Shown: in pieces, positions 38,677 to 45,741 of the stretch | Layout: each line of letters opens with the position of its first letter | How positions within the stretch are numbered: position 1 is the stretch's first letter | NCBI GenBank assembly: GCA_002383165.1 | Contig: DFXK01000003.1 | Location: 194,129-239,869 of the forward strand | Length of the DNA stretch: 45,741 nucleotides | Direction of reading: 5' to 3' | Source of the DNA: Flavobacteriales bacterium UBA4110 | GTDB taxonomy: Bacteria; Bacteroidota; Bacteroidia; Flavobacteriales; Weeksellaceae | Notes under the pieces: generated by a model | Told to the model about the DNA's origin: nothing | The model's database searches: none | Seen by the model: only the letters and a program-made list of their open reading frames with translations | Translations under genes and position numbers: made by a program

Positions 38677-39282
38677 TTAAGCTAAAATAGTAATTCCTTT
38701 TTCAGCTAAATCATAAATCGTGTTTCTGGCACTGTCTGGTTTTACATTCACGGCTTTTGTTCCATTAAAATGTAAACACGTAATGAATCCAGCATTGAAA
38801 GCATCAATCGCCGTGAATTTAACACAATAATCCAAAGCCAATCCAACAATCTCAACTAGCTGAATATCGTGATATTTTAGGAAATCCTCCAATCCGGTTT
38901 TCATAAAGTGATTGTTATCTTGAAAACCGCTGTAGCTGTCAATTTCAACATTTTTTCCTTTTTGGATGATGTGAGTGACTTGATCTCTATTCAAATCTTT
39001 ATGAAACTCTGCTCCAAAGGTTCCCTGAACACAATGGTCTGGCCACATAAACTGAGGAACGCCATTTAGAGAAATAGTTTCGCCGACGTTCTTTCCGTTG
39101 TTTGACGCAAAACTTTTATGATTGGAAGGATGCCAATCTTGAGTTAAGACGATTTCGTCATATTCGTTTTCTTCCATCAAAAGATTGATATAAGGAATGA
39201 TGCTGTTAGCTTCTGGAACGGCAAGCGCGCCACCTTCGCAGAAATCATTCTGAACATCAACTATTATGAGTGCTTTTTTCAT
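38677..39282 (-). CDS. pncA: nicotinamidase (bifunctional nicotinamidase/pyrazinamidase)
   Basis: A 201-residue cysteine hydrolase that converts nicotinamide to nicotinate for NAD salvage. The catalytic triad is visible: Asp in IIVDVQNDFCEGGALAVPEA, Lys in IIQKGKN and Cys in LALDYCVKFTA. The metal site is in TQDWHPSNHKSF. All residues are present and length is normal, so it should be active. It lies downstream of the dispersed palindrome at 39303-39371, which separates it from the P5C dehydrogenase gene on the same strand. Confidence 0.95.
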   Translation of the reverse strand: MKKALIIVDVQNDFCEGGALAVPEANSIIPYINLLMEENEYDEIVLTQDWHPSNHKSFASNNGKNVGETISLNGVPQFMWPDHCVQGTFGAEFHKDLNRDQVTHIIQKGKNVEIDSYSGFQDNNHFMKTGLEDFLKYHDIQLVEIVGLALDYCVKFTAIDAFNAGFITCLHFNGTKAVNVKPDSARNTIYDLAEKGITILA

Positions 39283-39302
39283 TTTTTGTTAATTATAAAA
39301 GT

Positions 39303-39371
39303 AAATTGTCATTCTGAAAGAATCCTGCCAATTTTAAAATCAACATAGAGATTCTCACGGAATGACAATTT
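39303..39371. repeat. imperfect palindrome containing GTCATTCTGAAAGAATC
   Basis: AAATTGTCATTC (39303-39314) is the exact reverse complement of 39360-39371, and inner GAATC/GATTC segments (39320-39324, 39350-39354) also pair. The GTCATTCTG...GAATC wording is a frequent intergenic repeat in flavobacteria. It shares CTGAAAGAATC with the repeat at 31873-31906. Confidence 0.75.
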
Positions 39372-39390
39372 GGCTTATATTAATATAAAA

Positions 39391-41016
39391 TTATCCCAGA
39401 TATGGATATTTGTAATCTTTTGGGGAGACAAAAGTTTCTTTGATACTTCTTACAGAAACCCAACGCAGTAGATTCATCTTAGAACCTGCTTTGTCGTTGG
39501 TTCCGGAAGCTCTTGAACCACCAAAAGGCTGCTGTCCTACAACAGCACCAGTTGGTTTGTCATTAATATAGAAGTTTCCGGAAGCATTTTCCAAAGCTTT
39601 ATAAGCTTCATCTATGGCGTATCTGTCTTGTGCGAAGATAGAACCGGTCAAAGAATATTGCGTAGATGTATCTACCAATTTCAAAGTATCTTCCCAGTTT
39701 TCGTCTTCATAAATATAAACTGTAAGGATTGGTCCGAAAATCTCTTCAACAATACTTTCGTAATATGGATTTATGGTCTCTATAACTGTTGGGTGCACAA
39801 ACCAACCTTTGGAATCATCGTATTTTCCACCGATAATCACATTGGCATCATTTGCAGCATTTGCTCTGTCGATATAACCTTTACATTTCTCGAAAGAGTT
39901 TTTATCAATAACGGCATTCACGAAGTTGGAAGGATCTTCAGGTGAACCAACTTTTATCATTTTGATCTGAGCTTCCATCACCGCTTTTACCTCATTCCAA
40001 AGTGATTTTGGAATATAAGCTCTGGATGCGGCAGAACATTTCTGTCCTTGATATTCAAATGCTCCTCTAACCAAACCTGTTGCAACGGCTTCAACATTGG
40101 CAGACGAATGAACCATCACAAAGTCTTTTCCGCCAGTTTCTCCTACGATTCTTGGGTAAGATTTGTAGTTATGGATATTATCGCCAATCATTTTCCACAT
40201 TCCTTGGAAAACCTTTGTAGAACCTGTGAAATGAAGACCTGCAAAATCTGGGTGAGCCAAAACTTTCTCAGCAGTTTCTTTTCCATCCGTAAAGATCATA
40301 TTGATAACGCCATCCGGAAGTCCAGCTTCTTTCAAAACGTCCATAATCACTTTTGCAGAATAAACTTGCTTGTCAGAAGGTTTCCAAACTACAACATTCC
40401 CCATCATTGCCATACAAGCCGGAAGATTTCCGGAGATAGCAGTAAAGTTGAAAGGCGTAACCGCAAAACAGAAACCTTCCAGCGGTCTGTATTCTACACG
40501 GTTCCATATTCCCTTGTCAGAAACGGGTTGTTCGGCATACATCTCTGTCATAAACTCTACGTTGAAACGAAGAAAGTCTATGAACTCGCATGCCGCATCT
40601 ATTTCTGTCTGATGAACATTTTTAGACTGCCCAATCATAGTTGCAGCATTTATTATATCTCTGTATGGTCCTGCTAATAATTCGGCAGCTTTAAGAAAAA
40701 TAGAAGCTCTGTGTTCCCATCCCAAAGCGTTCCATTTAGCTTTTGCAGCAAGCGCTGCTTCAATAGCACTGTCCACGTGGGACATATCACCCTCATAGTA
40801 AAAACCAAAGTCGTGCTGATGATCCTGAGGTGAGCTAAGCTTAATTTTTTTGTCTGTTTTTACTTCTTTTCCACCGATTACCATTGGGATTTCGGTTTTT
40901 TCTTTCCACATTTTTTTATAGGTGGCAATAAGGTTTTTTACCTCTTCAGAACCTGGTATGTAAGATTTTACAGGTTCGTTAATAACGGCAGGAACCTTAG
41001 AAATGGCTTTAGACAT
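39391..41016 (-). CDS. pruA: L-glutamate gamma-semialdehyde (P5C) dehydrogenase
   Basis: A 541-residue NAD-dependent aldehyde dehydrogenase that oxidises glutamate semialdehyde to glutamate, the second step of proline breakdown. Key blocks are FCFAVTPFNFTAISGNLPAC, VVWKPSDKQVYSA, LHFTGSTKVFQGMW, the catalytic Glu in VGETGGKDFVMVH and the nucleophile Cys in YQGQKCSAASRAYIP. The C-terminal region FGGSRASGTNDKAG is typical of this family. Its partner proline dehydrogenase is at 35720-36883 on the plus strand, so the pathway is clustered but split. Confidence 0.95.
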   Translation of the reverse strand: MSKAISKVPAVINEPVKSYIPGSEEVKNLIATYKKMWKEKTEIPMVIGGKEVKTDKKIKLSSPQDHQHDFGFYYEGDMSHVDSAIEAALAAKAKWNALGWEHRASIFLKAAELLAGPYRDIINAATMIGQSKNVHQTEIDAACEFIDFLRFNVEFMTEMYAEQPVSDKGIWNRVEYRPLEGFCFAVTPFNFTAISGNLPACMAMMGNVVVWKPSDKQVYSAKVIMDVLKEAGLPDGVINMIFTDGKETAEKVLAHPDFAGLHFTGSTKVFQGMWKMIGDNIHNYKSYPRIVGETGGKDFVMVHSSANVEAVATGLVRGAFEYQGQKCSAASRAYIPKSLWNEVKAVMEAQIKMIKVGSPEDPSNFVNAVIDKNSFEKCKGYIDRANAANDANVIIGGKYDDSKGWFVHPTVIETINPYYESIVEEIFGPILTVYIYEDENWEDTLKLVDTSTQYSLTGSIFAQDRYAIDEAYKALENASGNFYINDKPTGAVVGQQPFGGSRASGTNDKAGSKMNLLRWVSVRSIKETFVSPKDYKYPYLG

Positions 41017-41038
41017 AAATTGAATTTTTTAATTTTTA

Positions 41039-41046
41039 CAAATTTA
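41039..41046 (-). promoter_or_regulatory. Bacteroidota -7 box before P5C dehydrogenase
   Basis: TAAATTTG on the minus strand is exact and ends 22 bases before the ATG at 41016. Confidence 0.55.
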
Positions 41047-41093
41047 CGACTTGCATTTCAATTAATGAGCTGTTCCACCACATAATTTAGGAG

Positions 41094-41124
41094 CAAAATA
41101 AAAGGCTAACTTTTTAGGTAGCCT
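41094..41124 (-). terminator. terminator of acidic hypothetical gene
   Basis: Read on the minus strand, AGGCTA pairs with TAGCCT around ten bases and continues into TTTATTTT. It lies 17 bases past the stop of the gene at 41141-41431. Confidence 0.75.
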
Positions 41125-41140
41125 ATATCTATCATTTGAT

Positions 41141-41431
41141 TCAGATTAGATCTTCATTTTCTTCTTCGTGATCATCTTCATTGTCACTTGTGCTGTAATA
41201 ATTATTTTCTTCATCCGGCAGCTGACTGTTAATCTGTTCAAAATTATCATCATCTTCAGCGCCTGGAACGTCTAATCCAAAAGGCATTTCGTCATTCACT
41301 TGGGCTGGGTTTCTGATAGGATTGCCATCACCATCAATTGGAATGTGTTCTTCTCGGTTGAAAATATCTTCGCCAGGATTGTAATCCAAGTCTTCCAAAT
41401 TTTTCTCGATGTTATCTTCTGGTGTGCTCAT
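41141..41431 (-). CDS. acidic hypothetical protein
   Basis: A 96-residue, extremely acidic and probably disordered protein (starts MSTPEDNIEKNLEDLDYNPG, ends in a run of Glu/Asp: DNEDDHEEENEDLI). It contains a short Pro/Gly/Asn-rich centre (HIPIDGDGNPIRNP). I recognise no domain. ATG 41431 was chosen over an in-frame GTG at 41464, which would prepend a basic, unlike segment. It lies 68 bases downstream of the hydroxyacid dehydrogenase start region, on the same strand, with its own terminator. Confidence 0.65.
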   Translation of the reverse strand: MSTPEDNIEKNLEDLDYNPGEDIFNREEHIPIDGDGNPIRNPAQVNDEMPFGLDVPGAEDDDNFEQINSQLPDEENNYYSTSDNEDDHEEENEDLI

Positions 41432-41499
41432 AATAATATATTTTTTGATTAAAGATTTACACACAAATTTGATTCCAAGATTTGAAGTTTAGAAGTTAA

Positions 41500-42474
41500 T
41501 TAATCATAAACTTTTGGATTTACAATGGTTGGCATTTTTTCATCTTTTGAAAATGCAACGATATTTTCTGAGGCTAATTTTGCCATTCCGTTTCGGGCTT
41601 CAATCGTTGCGGAACCAATGTGCGGAAGCACACAAACATTCGGAAGTTGGAGCAAAGGATTTGTTTTATCCATCGGCTCTGGATTAGTAACGTCTAAACC
41701 TGCGCCCCAGATTTTTCCTGATTTCAGAGCTTCAAGCAAATCAGTTTCATTATGAAAACCGCCTCTTGCCGTGTTGATGAAAATGGCATTCTTTTTCATT
41801 TTTTCAAACACCGATTTGTTAAATATATCAGCTTGTTCCGGCGTATAATTGGCGTGGATGCTTATGATATCTGATTGTTGAGTCAATTCATCAAAAGAAA
41901 CATATTTGGCATCGAGTTCTTTTTCAGCTTGTTCATTATGACTTCTGTTGTGGTAAATGATGTTCATACCGAAAGCGGCTTTGCATTTTTCTGCCATTTC
42001 AAAACCAATTCTGCCTAAACCAAAAACACCTAAAGTTTTCCCATACAACTCTTGACCGAGCTCTTCTAAAGCATCAAAATCTTTCCAGTTTCCAGATTTT
42101 ACCTTTTCGATGTTGTAATTGGCTTTTCTGGAAACCATTTGCATTAAAAGAAATGCGACGTCTGAAGTAGCTCTGCTTAGAACATCTGGTGTATTTCCAA
42201 TAGGGATTTTTCGTTTTGTAGCTTCAGCAATATCGACTTGGTCAAAGCCTACTGAAAAAAGTGCGATGGCTTTTATATCGGGGCAAGCATCAAAAAACGC
42301 TTTGTCGTACTTATTTTTTCCGCCAACACTTAGAAGAACATCTGCTTTTTTACAATTTTCCAGCCATTCTTGATAGGTAGGATGTTCTGTTTCCTGTGTT
42401 ATAATTTCCAGATTATTTTCTTTTAAAATATCAATTCCGATTTGTGGAATTCTTTTGTTGATGAATACTTTCAT
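41500..42474 (-). CDS. D-2-hydroxyacid dehydrogenase (glyoxylate/hydroxypyruvate reductase type)
   Basis: A 324-residue NAD(P)H-dependent D-isomer-specific 2-hydroxyacid dehydrogenase. The Rossmann loop is GVFGLGRIGFEMA. The catalytic Arg lies in FINTARGGFHNE, the Glu in LDVTNPEPMDKTNP and the His in VLPHIGSATIEAR. The substrate-side segment ALFSVGFDQVDIAEA fits glyoxylate/hydroxypyruvate reductases, but specificity cannot be read reliably. Length is typical. A terminator for the upstream DedA gene separates it from that gene. Confidence 0.9.
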   Translation of the reverse strand: MKVFINKRIPQIGIDILKENNLEIITQETEHPTYQEWLENCKKADVLLSVGGKNKYDKAFFDACPDIKAIALFSVGFDQVDIAEATKRKIPIGNTPDVLSRATSDVAFLLMQMVSRKANYNIEKVKSGNWKDFDALEELGQELYGKTLGVFGLGRIGFEMAEKCKAAFGMNIIYHNRSHNEQAEKELDAKYVSFDELTQQSDIISIHANYTPEQADIFNKSVFEKMKKNAIFINTARGGFHNETDLLEALKSGKIWGAGLDVTNPEPMDKTNPLLQLPNVCVLPHIGSATIEARNGMAKLASENIVAFSKDEKMPTIVNPKVYD

Positions 42475-42494
42475 TTTAATATTTAGATGTAAAT

Positions 42495-42522
42495 AAAAAA
42501 ACCGGAAATAGCTCTCCGGTTT
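42495..42522 (-). terminator. terminator of DedA gene
   Basis: On the minus strand AACCGGA pairs with TCCGGTT around eight bases and continues into seven T. It ends about 20 bases before the start of the hydroxyacid dehydrogenase gene. Confidence 0.85.
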
Positions 42523-42548
42523 ATATGTTTTATTATTATAATCAAAAA

Positions 42549-43226
42549 TTATTCCTGTGTTGGTCTTTCTTTGTCTTTTGAGAAAAAGAATTTGATGATG
42601 ATTGGTAAAGTAGTTACCAAAACTATAATCAGAACAATGATTTCTAGTTTTTTCTTCAAATCTATTCCAAACTGATCCATAAAAAGTTTATCAAGATAAT
42701 GACCTGCAAAAATCATAGTAAATGACCAAAGTATTGCGCCAACAACATTGTATAAGAAAAACTTCTTTTTGTCCATTTTCACAATTCCTGCAACGATGGG
42801 AGAGAAGGTTCTCACAATCGGGAGAAATCTGGATAAAATAACGGCAACTGTTCCGTGTTCTTCAAAGAAATCGTGTGCTTTGAAAAGGTATTTTTTCTTG
42901 AAAAGCAATGTGTCTTTTCTTTCATATAACAATGGCCCACTTTTGTAACCAAACCAATATCCAACCTCGTTTCCGATGATTGCTGCAATCGCTACAGCTG
43001 TCGCCAAAATTGTCGTATCCAGAAAATCTGAACCTGTTGTCCCAAAAGTGGCATCAATAATTTTTACGGCATAAATTCCCGATATGAAAAGTAAACTATC
43101 ACCTGGCAAGAAAAAACCAATGAAAAGTCCTGTTTCTGCAAAAATGATGAATAAAATAAGCCAAAATCCACCTAAATGGATGTAAAATTCAGGGTTTAAT
43201 AAGTCTTTCCAGCTTTGGTATTCCAT
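42549..43226 (-). CDS. DedA family membrane protein
   Basis: A 225-residue DedA (SNARE-associated/VTT) inner-membrane protein. The hallmark is the first re-entrant block FAETGLFIGFFLPGDSLLF and the second FLSRFLPIVRTFSPIVAG, written here as SRFLPIVRTFSPIVAGIVKM. Several transmembrane segments are seen (about 18-40, 70-90, 150-175, 195-212). DedA proteins support membrane lipid recycling, including undecaprenyl phosphate or phospholipid flipping, and proton-motive-force homeostasis. The specific lipid is not known from sequence. Confidence 0.9.
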   Translation of the reverse strand: MEYQSWKDLLNPEFYIHLGGFWLILFIIFAETGLFIGFFLPGDSLLFISGIYAVKIIDATFGTTGSDFLDTTILATAVAIAAIIGNEVGYWFGYKSGPLLYERKDTLLFKKKYLFKAHDFFEEHGTVAVILSRFLPIVRTFSPIVAGIVKMDKKKFFLYNVVGAILWSFTMIFAGHYLDKLFMDQFGIDLKKKLEIIVLIIVLVTTLPIIIKFFFSKDKERPTQE

Positions 43227-43245
43227 AAAAATTAGTTGTCTTTGG

Positions 43246-43253
43246 CAAATATA
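43246..43253 (-). promoter_or_regulatory. Bacteroidota -7 box before DedA gene
   Basis: TATATTTG on the minus strand is exact and ends 19 bases before the ATG at 43226. Confidence 0.55.
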
Positions 43254-43320
43254 TTAAAAGGAATTTGAATTAATCTGTTTAAAAAAAATATTTAGGATTA
43301 TTTAACGTAAACCACGATGT

Positions 43321-44598
43321 TTAGTAATATTTGTCTCCCCATTTGTCTTTGAGCTGTTCCTTAATTTTTTTCTCTGTAGAGTTATTAGCTGGATAATAAA
43401 ATGCTGTACCTTTGATGTCATCTGGTAAAAATTCTAAATCTACAAAGTTACCTTCGTAAGAATGCGCATATTGATAATCTTTGCCATAATCCAAGTTTTT
43501 CATCAATTTGGTTGGTGCATTTCTGAGATGCAACGGGACGGGCAAATTGCCGGTTTTTTTTACAAAAGCCATCGCTTCATTAATGGCGTTATAAGTCGAA
43601 TTACTTTTTGGGGATACTGCAAGATAAACAGCGGTTTCGCTTAGGATAATTCGGGCTTCCGGATTTCCGATAACATTAATGGCCTGGAAACAATTGTTCG
43701 CTATTACCAAAGCATTCGGATTGGCTAAACCAATATCTTCGGCAGCAAGAATCATCATTCTTCGGGCAATGAATTTAATATCTTCTCCACCAACCAACAT
43801 TCTTGCTAGCCAATAAACAGCACCATTGGGGTCGGAACCTCGCATCGATTTGATGAAAGCTGAAATGATGTCATAATGTTGTTCCCCATTTTTGTCATAC
43901 AAAGCCATATTTTCCTGAAGAACAGACAAAACATCTTTGTTGGAGATTTTGTTTTTCTTAGCTGATTTGAATTGATTCAGAACCAACTCTATGGAATTAA
44001 TCAACTTTCTCGCATCGCCTCCCGAATATTGGATGAATGCTTCTTTTTCTTCGAGATAGAATTTGGTATTGTTGATTTCGTTATATTTTGAAACGCTTAT
44101 ATCTGCTAACTCCTCCAATTTTTCAAAAGTCAAAGCTTTCAGAATATAAACTTGCGAACGAGAAAGCAAAGCTGAAACCACTTCAAAACTTGGGTTTTCC
44201 GTAGTTGCGCCAATCAGAACAATCCAACCTTTTTCAACTGCGTGAAGCAAAGAATCCTGCTGTGACTTGTTGAATCTATGAATCTCATCAATGAATAAAA
44301 TCGGACTTTTTCCAGAGAAAAGATTCTGTTTTTTAGCTTCATCAATAATATCTCTTACATCTTTTACACCAGCGGAAACTGCTGATAATTTATAAAATTT
44401 TCTTCCCGATTTTTCAGAAATAATTTCTGCCAAAGTCGTTTTTCCAGTTCCAGGTGGGCCCCAAAAAATAAGAGAATTGATGGTGTCATTATCCAACATT
44501 CTTTTGATAGTTCCGTTTTTTCCGGTGAGATGTTCTTGTCCTAAAACATCATCCAAGGTTTTTGGACGTAGAATTTCGGCAAGTGGAGAATTGTTCAT
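43321..44598 (-). CDS. rarA: replication-associated recombination protein A (RarA/MgsA)
   Basis: A 425-residue AAA+ clamp-loader-like ATPase acting at stalled replication forks. Visible motifs are PKTLDDVLGQEHL, Walker A FWGPPGTGKTTLAE, Walker B PILFIDEIHRFNKSQQD, sensor 1 IGATTENPSFEV and the family C-terminal blocks SDPNGAVYWLARML and LPVPLHLRNAPTKLMKNLDY. Members form tetramers and interact with SSB. Length and motifs are complete. An exact -7 box lies only four bases before its ATG, so its mRNA may be leaderless. Confidence 0.95.
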   Translation of the reverse strand: MNNSPLAEILRPKTLDDVLGQEHLTGKNGTIKRMLDNDTINSLIFWGPPGTGKTTLAEIISEKSGRKFYKLSAVSAGVKDVRDIIDEAKKQNLFSGKSPILFIDEIHRFNKSQQDSLLHAVEKGWIVLIGATTENPSFEVVSALLSRSQVYILKALTFEKLEELADISVSKYNEINNTKFYLEEKEAFIQYSGGDARKLINSIELVLNQFKSAKKNKISNKDVLSVLQENMALYDKNGEQHYDIISAFIKSMRGSDPNGAVYWLARMLVGGEDIKFIARRMMILAAEDIGLANPNALVIANNCFQAINVIGNPEARIILSETAVYLAVSPKSNSTYNAINEAMAFVKKTGNLPVPLHLRNAPTKLMKNLDYGKDYQYAHSYEGNFVDLEFLPDDIKGTAFYYPANNSTEKKIKEQLKDKWGDKYY

Positions 44599-44602
44599 AT
44601 TT

Positions 44603-44610
44603 CAAAATTA
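44603..44610 (-). promoter_or_regulatory. -7 box of rarA, start-codon proximal
   Basis: TAATTTTG on the minus strand is an exact TAnnTTTG box with just AAAT between it and the ATG at 44598. A TTTG lies about 24 bases upstream within the arm of the preceding terminator hairpin. Transcription should start at or next to the start codon. Confidence 0.5.
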
Positions 44611-44622
44611 CGGAATTAAATT

Positions 44623-44659
44623 AAAAAACCCTTTCAAAGTTGAAACTCTGAAAGGGTTA
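44623..44659 (-). terminator. terminator of polyprenyl synthetase gene
   Basis: Read on the minus strand, AACCCTTTCA pairs with TGAAAGGGTT around about 12 bases, followed by TTTTAA. It lies about 20 bases past the synthetase stop. Confidence 0.85.
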
Positions 44660-44679
44660 AATATTTATTTAAATTGCTT

Positions 44680-45657
44680 TTATAATTTTCTGCTAATCAC
44701 ATAATCCAGCATCAGTTTCAGCGATTCTTTAGCTTCATTATCAGGAAATTCAGCAAGAATGTCAAGTGCTTTTTGCTGGTAATCTTTCATTGTTTTGATA
44801 GCATAATCCATTCCGCCCGAAGACTTCACAAATTCTACCAGTTCACGCACTTTTTTGGAATCGTTATTATAACGCTTTATCGTTGCAAAGTATTTTTTGT
44901 AATTCTCAGGACTAGCATTTTTCAAAGTATAAATCAACGGCAAAGTCATTTTTTGTTCCTTGATATCGATTCCGACAGGTTTTCCAATGATATTACTTGT
45001 CTGATAATCAAAAAGGTCATCCTTGATTTGGAAAGCCATTCCCGTATAAGTCCCAAATTCCTGCATTTTTTTCGCAGTCGCTTCATCCACTCCGTTGGAT
45101 AAAACACCAACTTCACAACACGCTGCAATCAAAGTTGCTGTTTTTTGACGGATAATTTCGTAATAAACATCCTCAGTAATATCCAATTTTCTGGCTTTTT
45201 CCAACTGAAGCAATTCACCTTCAGACATTTCACGAATTGTTCTGGAAATCACAGCCAACAAATCAAAATCCTTGTTATCTGTAGAAAGCAAAACCGATTT
45301 CGAAAGCAGATAATCGCCCACCAAAACCGCAATTTTATTCTTCCAAAGTGCATTGATAGAAAAGAAATTTCTGCGCTTAAAACTCTCATCCACAACATCA
45401 TCGTGAACCAAAGTTGCTGTGTGAATCAGCTCAATCATACTCGCGCCACGGAATGTTTTTTCATTCACATTTCCGACCAACTTTGCGCAGAGAAAAACAA
45501 ACATTGGACGCATTTGTTTCCCTTTTGTCGTCACAATAAAACGCGTGACTTTATCCAACAGCGCCACATTACTTTTCATCGATTCGTAAAACTTTTGTTC
45601 AAAAAGTTTCATTTCGTCAGAAATCGGAGCTTTGATTAGTTCTACTGTATTTGCCAC
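44680..45657 (-). CDS. polyprenyl (probably octaprenyl-type) diphosphate synthase
   Basis: A 325-residue trans-isoprenyl diphosphate synthase that lengthens FPP/GGPP with IPP, supplying the menaquinone side chain. The first aspartate-rich motif is HTATLVHDDVVDESFKRRN and the second is MAFQIKDDLFDYQ; the KGKQMRPMFVF block binds IPP. Bulky or small residues before the first DDxxD set chain length; this cannot be judged precisely here. The start is GTG at 45657 (MANTVELIKA); no nearby ATG fits. It is the last complete gene. Confidence 0.92.
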   Translation of the reverse strand: MANTVELIKAPISDEMKLFEQKFYESMKSNVALLDKVTRFIVTTKGKQMRPMFVFLCAKLVGNVNEKTFRGASMIELIHTATLVHDDVVDESFKRRNFFSINALWKNKIAVLVGDYLLSKSVLLSTDNKDFDLLAVISRTIREMSEGELLQLEKARKLDITEDVYYEIIRQKTATLIAACCEVGVLSNGVDEATAKKMQEFGTYTGMAFQIKDDLFDYQTSNIIGKPVGIDIKEQKMTLPLIYTLKNASPENYKKYFATIKRYNNDSKKVRELVEFVKSSGGMDYAIKTMKDYQQKALDILAEFPDNEAKESLKLMLDYVISRKL

Positions 45658-45689
45658 TGTTTGCGTTTAAAATTATATTTTTGGAGCAA

Positions 45690-45741
45690 GACGATTGGAT
45701 TTCTATTCACCATCCCAACCCGCTTTCCGTTGCAATCTTTT
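45690..45741. repeat. dispersed repeat, copy C (cut by window edge)
   Basis: The stretch ending CCCGCTTTCCGTTGCAATC plus TTTT matches the left half of copies A and B (CCCGCTATCCGCTATATC plus TTTT). The right half would lie outside the window. Confidence 0.55.

Noticed and set aside
1..45741. tRNA, rRNA or insertion-sequence transposase genes
   Set aside because: I found no cloverleaf, rRNA segment or transposase-like frame on either strand, so the accessory island has no visible tRNA attachment site or integrase.

Overview
The window looks like chromosomal DNA of a flavobacterium of the Chryseobacterium/Epilithonimonas type (Bacteroidota, Weeksellaceae). Evidence is the low GC, A-rich sequence before start codons in place of a strong Shine-Dalgarno, many exact Bacteroidota promoter boxes of the TAnnTTTG type, a secreted nuclease with a type IX secretion C-terminal sorting domain, flavobacterial families (DUF6132, DUF6266), and dispersed palindromic repeats of the kind common between Chryseobacterium genes. 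The species cannot be fixed from the sequence alone.

Layout. 1-1751: the 3' end of an RND efflux permease followed by three small genes (a possible PII-like protein, a DUF6132 membrane protein, a YgaP/DUF2892 membrane protein), closed by a terminator. 1977-4489: a ferritin-like DUF892 stress protein, an unrecognised protein and a VIT/CCC1-type metal transporter. 4558-13186: a copper-handling region with two paralogous small CNGKCYL membrane proteins, a MbnP lipoprotein and its MbnH-type dihaem partner, an outer-membrane barrel, a YHS lipoprotein, SCO1/SenC and an exported superoxide dismutase. It is interrupted by a free-standing MnmA barrel-domain protein and a T9SS-secreted endonuclease I.

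13424-27686 is an accessory island. It starts with an excisionase-like HTH protein, a repeat-dense non-coding stretch (long palindrome, 22-bp-period repeat, five 10-bp direct repeats) and a DUF6266 gene. Then comes one long defence gene train: type I restriction-modification hsdR-hsdM-hsdS, two small genes, a relic of a second hsdS 3' end, a P-loop plus dCMP-deaminase protein resembling AvcD-type antiviral deaminases, a 100-residue unknown, and mcrB-mcrC. From hsdS onward the island becomes very AT-rich.

27731-31635 holds an orphan LytTR response regulator, two tiny disordered proteins, a DJ-1/PfpI protein, unknowns and an FMN reductase. 31684-35492 carries purine biosynthesis genes purM, purN and purH, preceded by a self-contained promoter/mini-ORF/terminator unit. 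35720-45657 is housekeeping: proline dehydrogenase and P5C dehydrogenase (the two steps of proline to glutamate), nicotinamidase, a D-2-hydroxyacid dehydrogenase, DedA, RarA and a polyprenyl synthetase, with SMI1/KNR4, NTF2-like, DUF421 and acidic unknown proteins between them.

The points most worth following are: the combined defence island with its hsdS relic and two abutting hairpins directly upstream of the deaminase; the paired CNGKCYL proteins with TTG starts just downstream of Bacteroidota promoter boxes, each heading a copper gene group; the free-standing MnmA barrel protein; and the HTH/palindrome/iteron/DUF6266 module.
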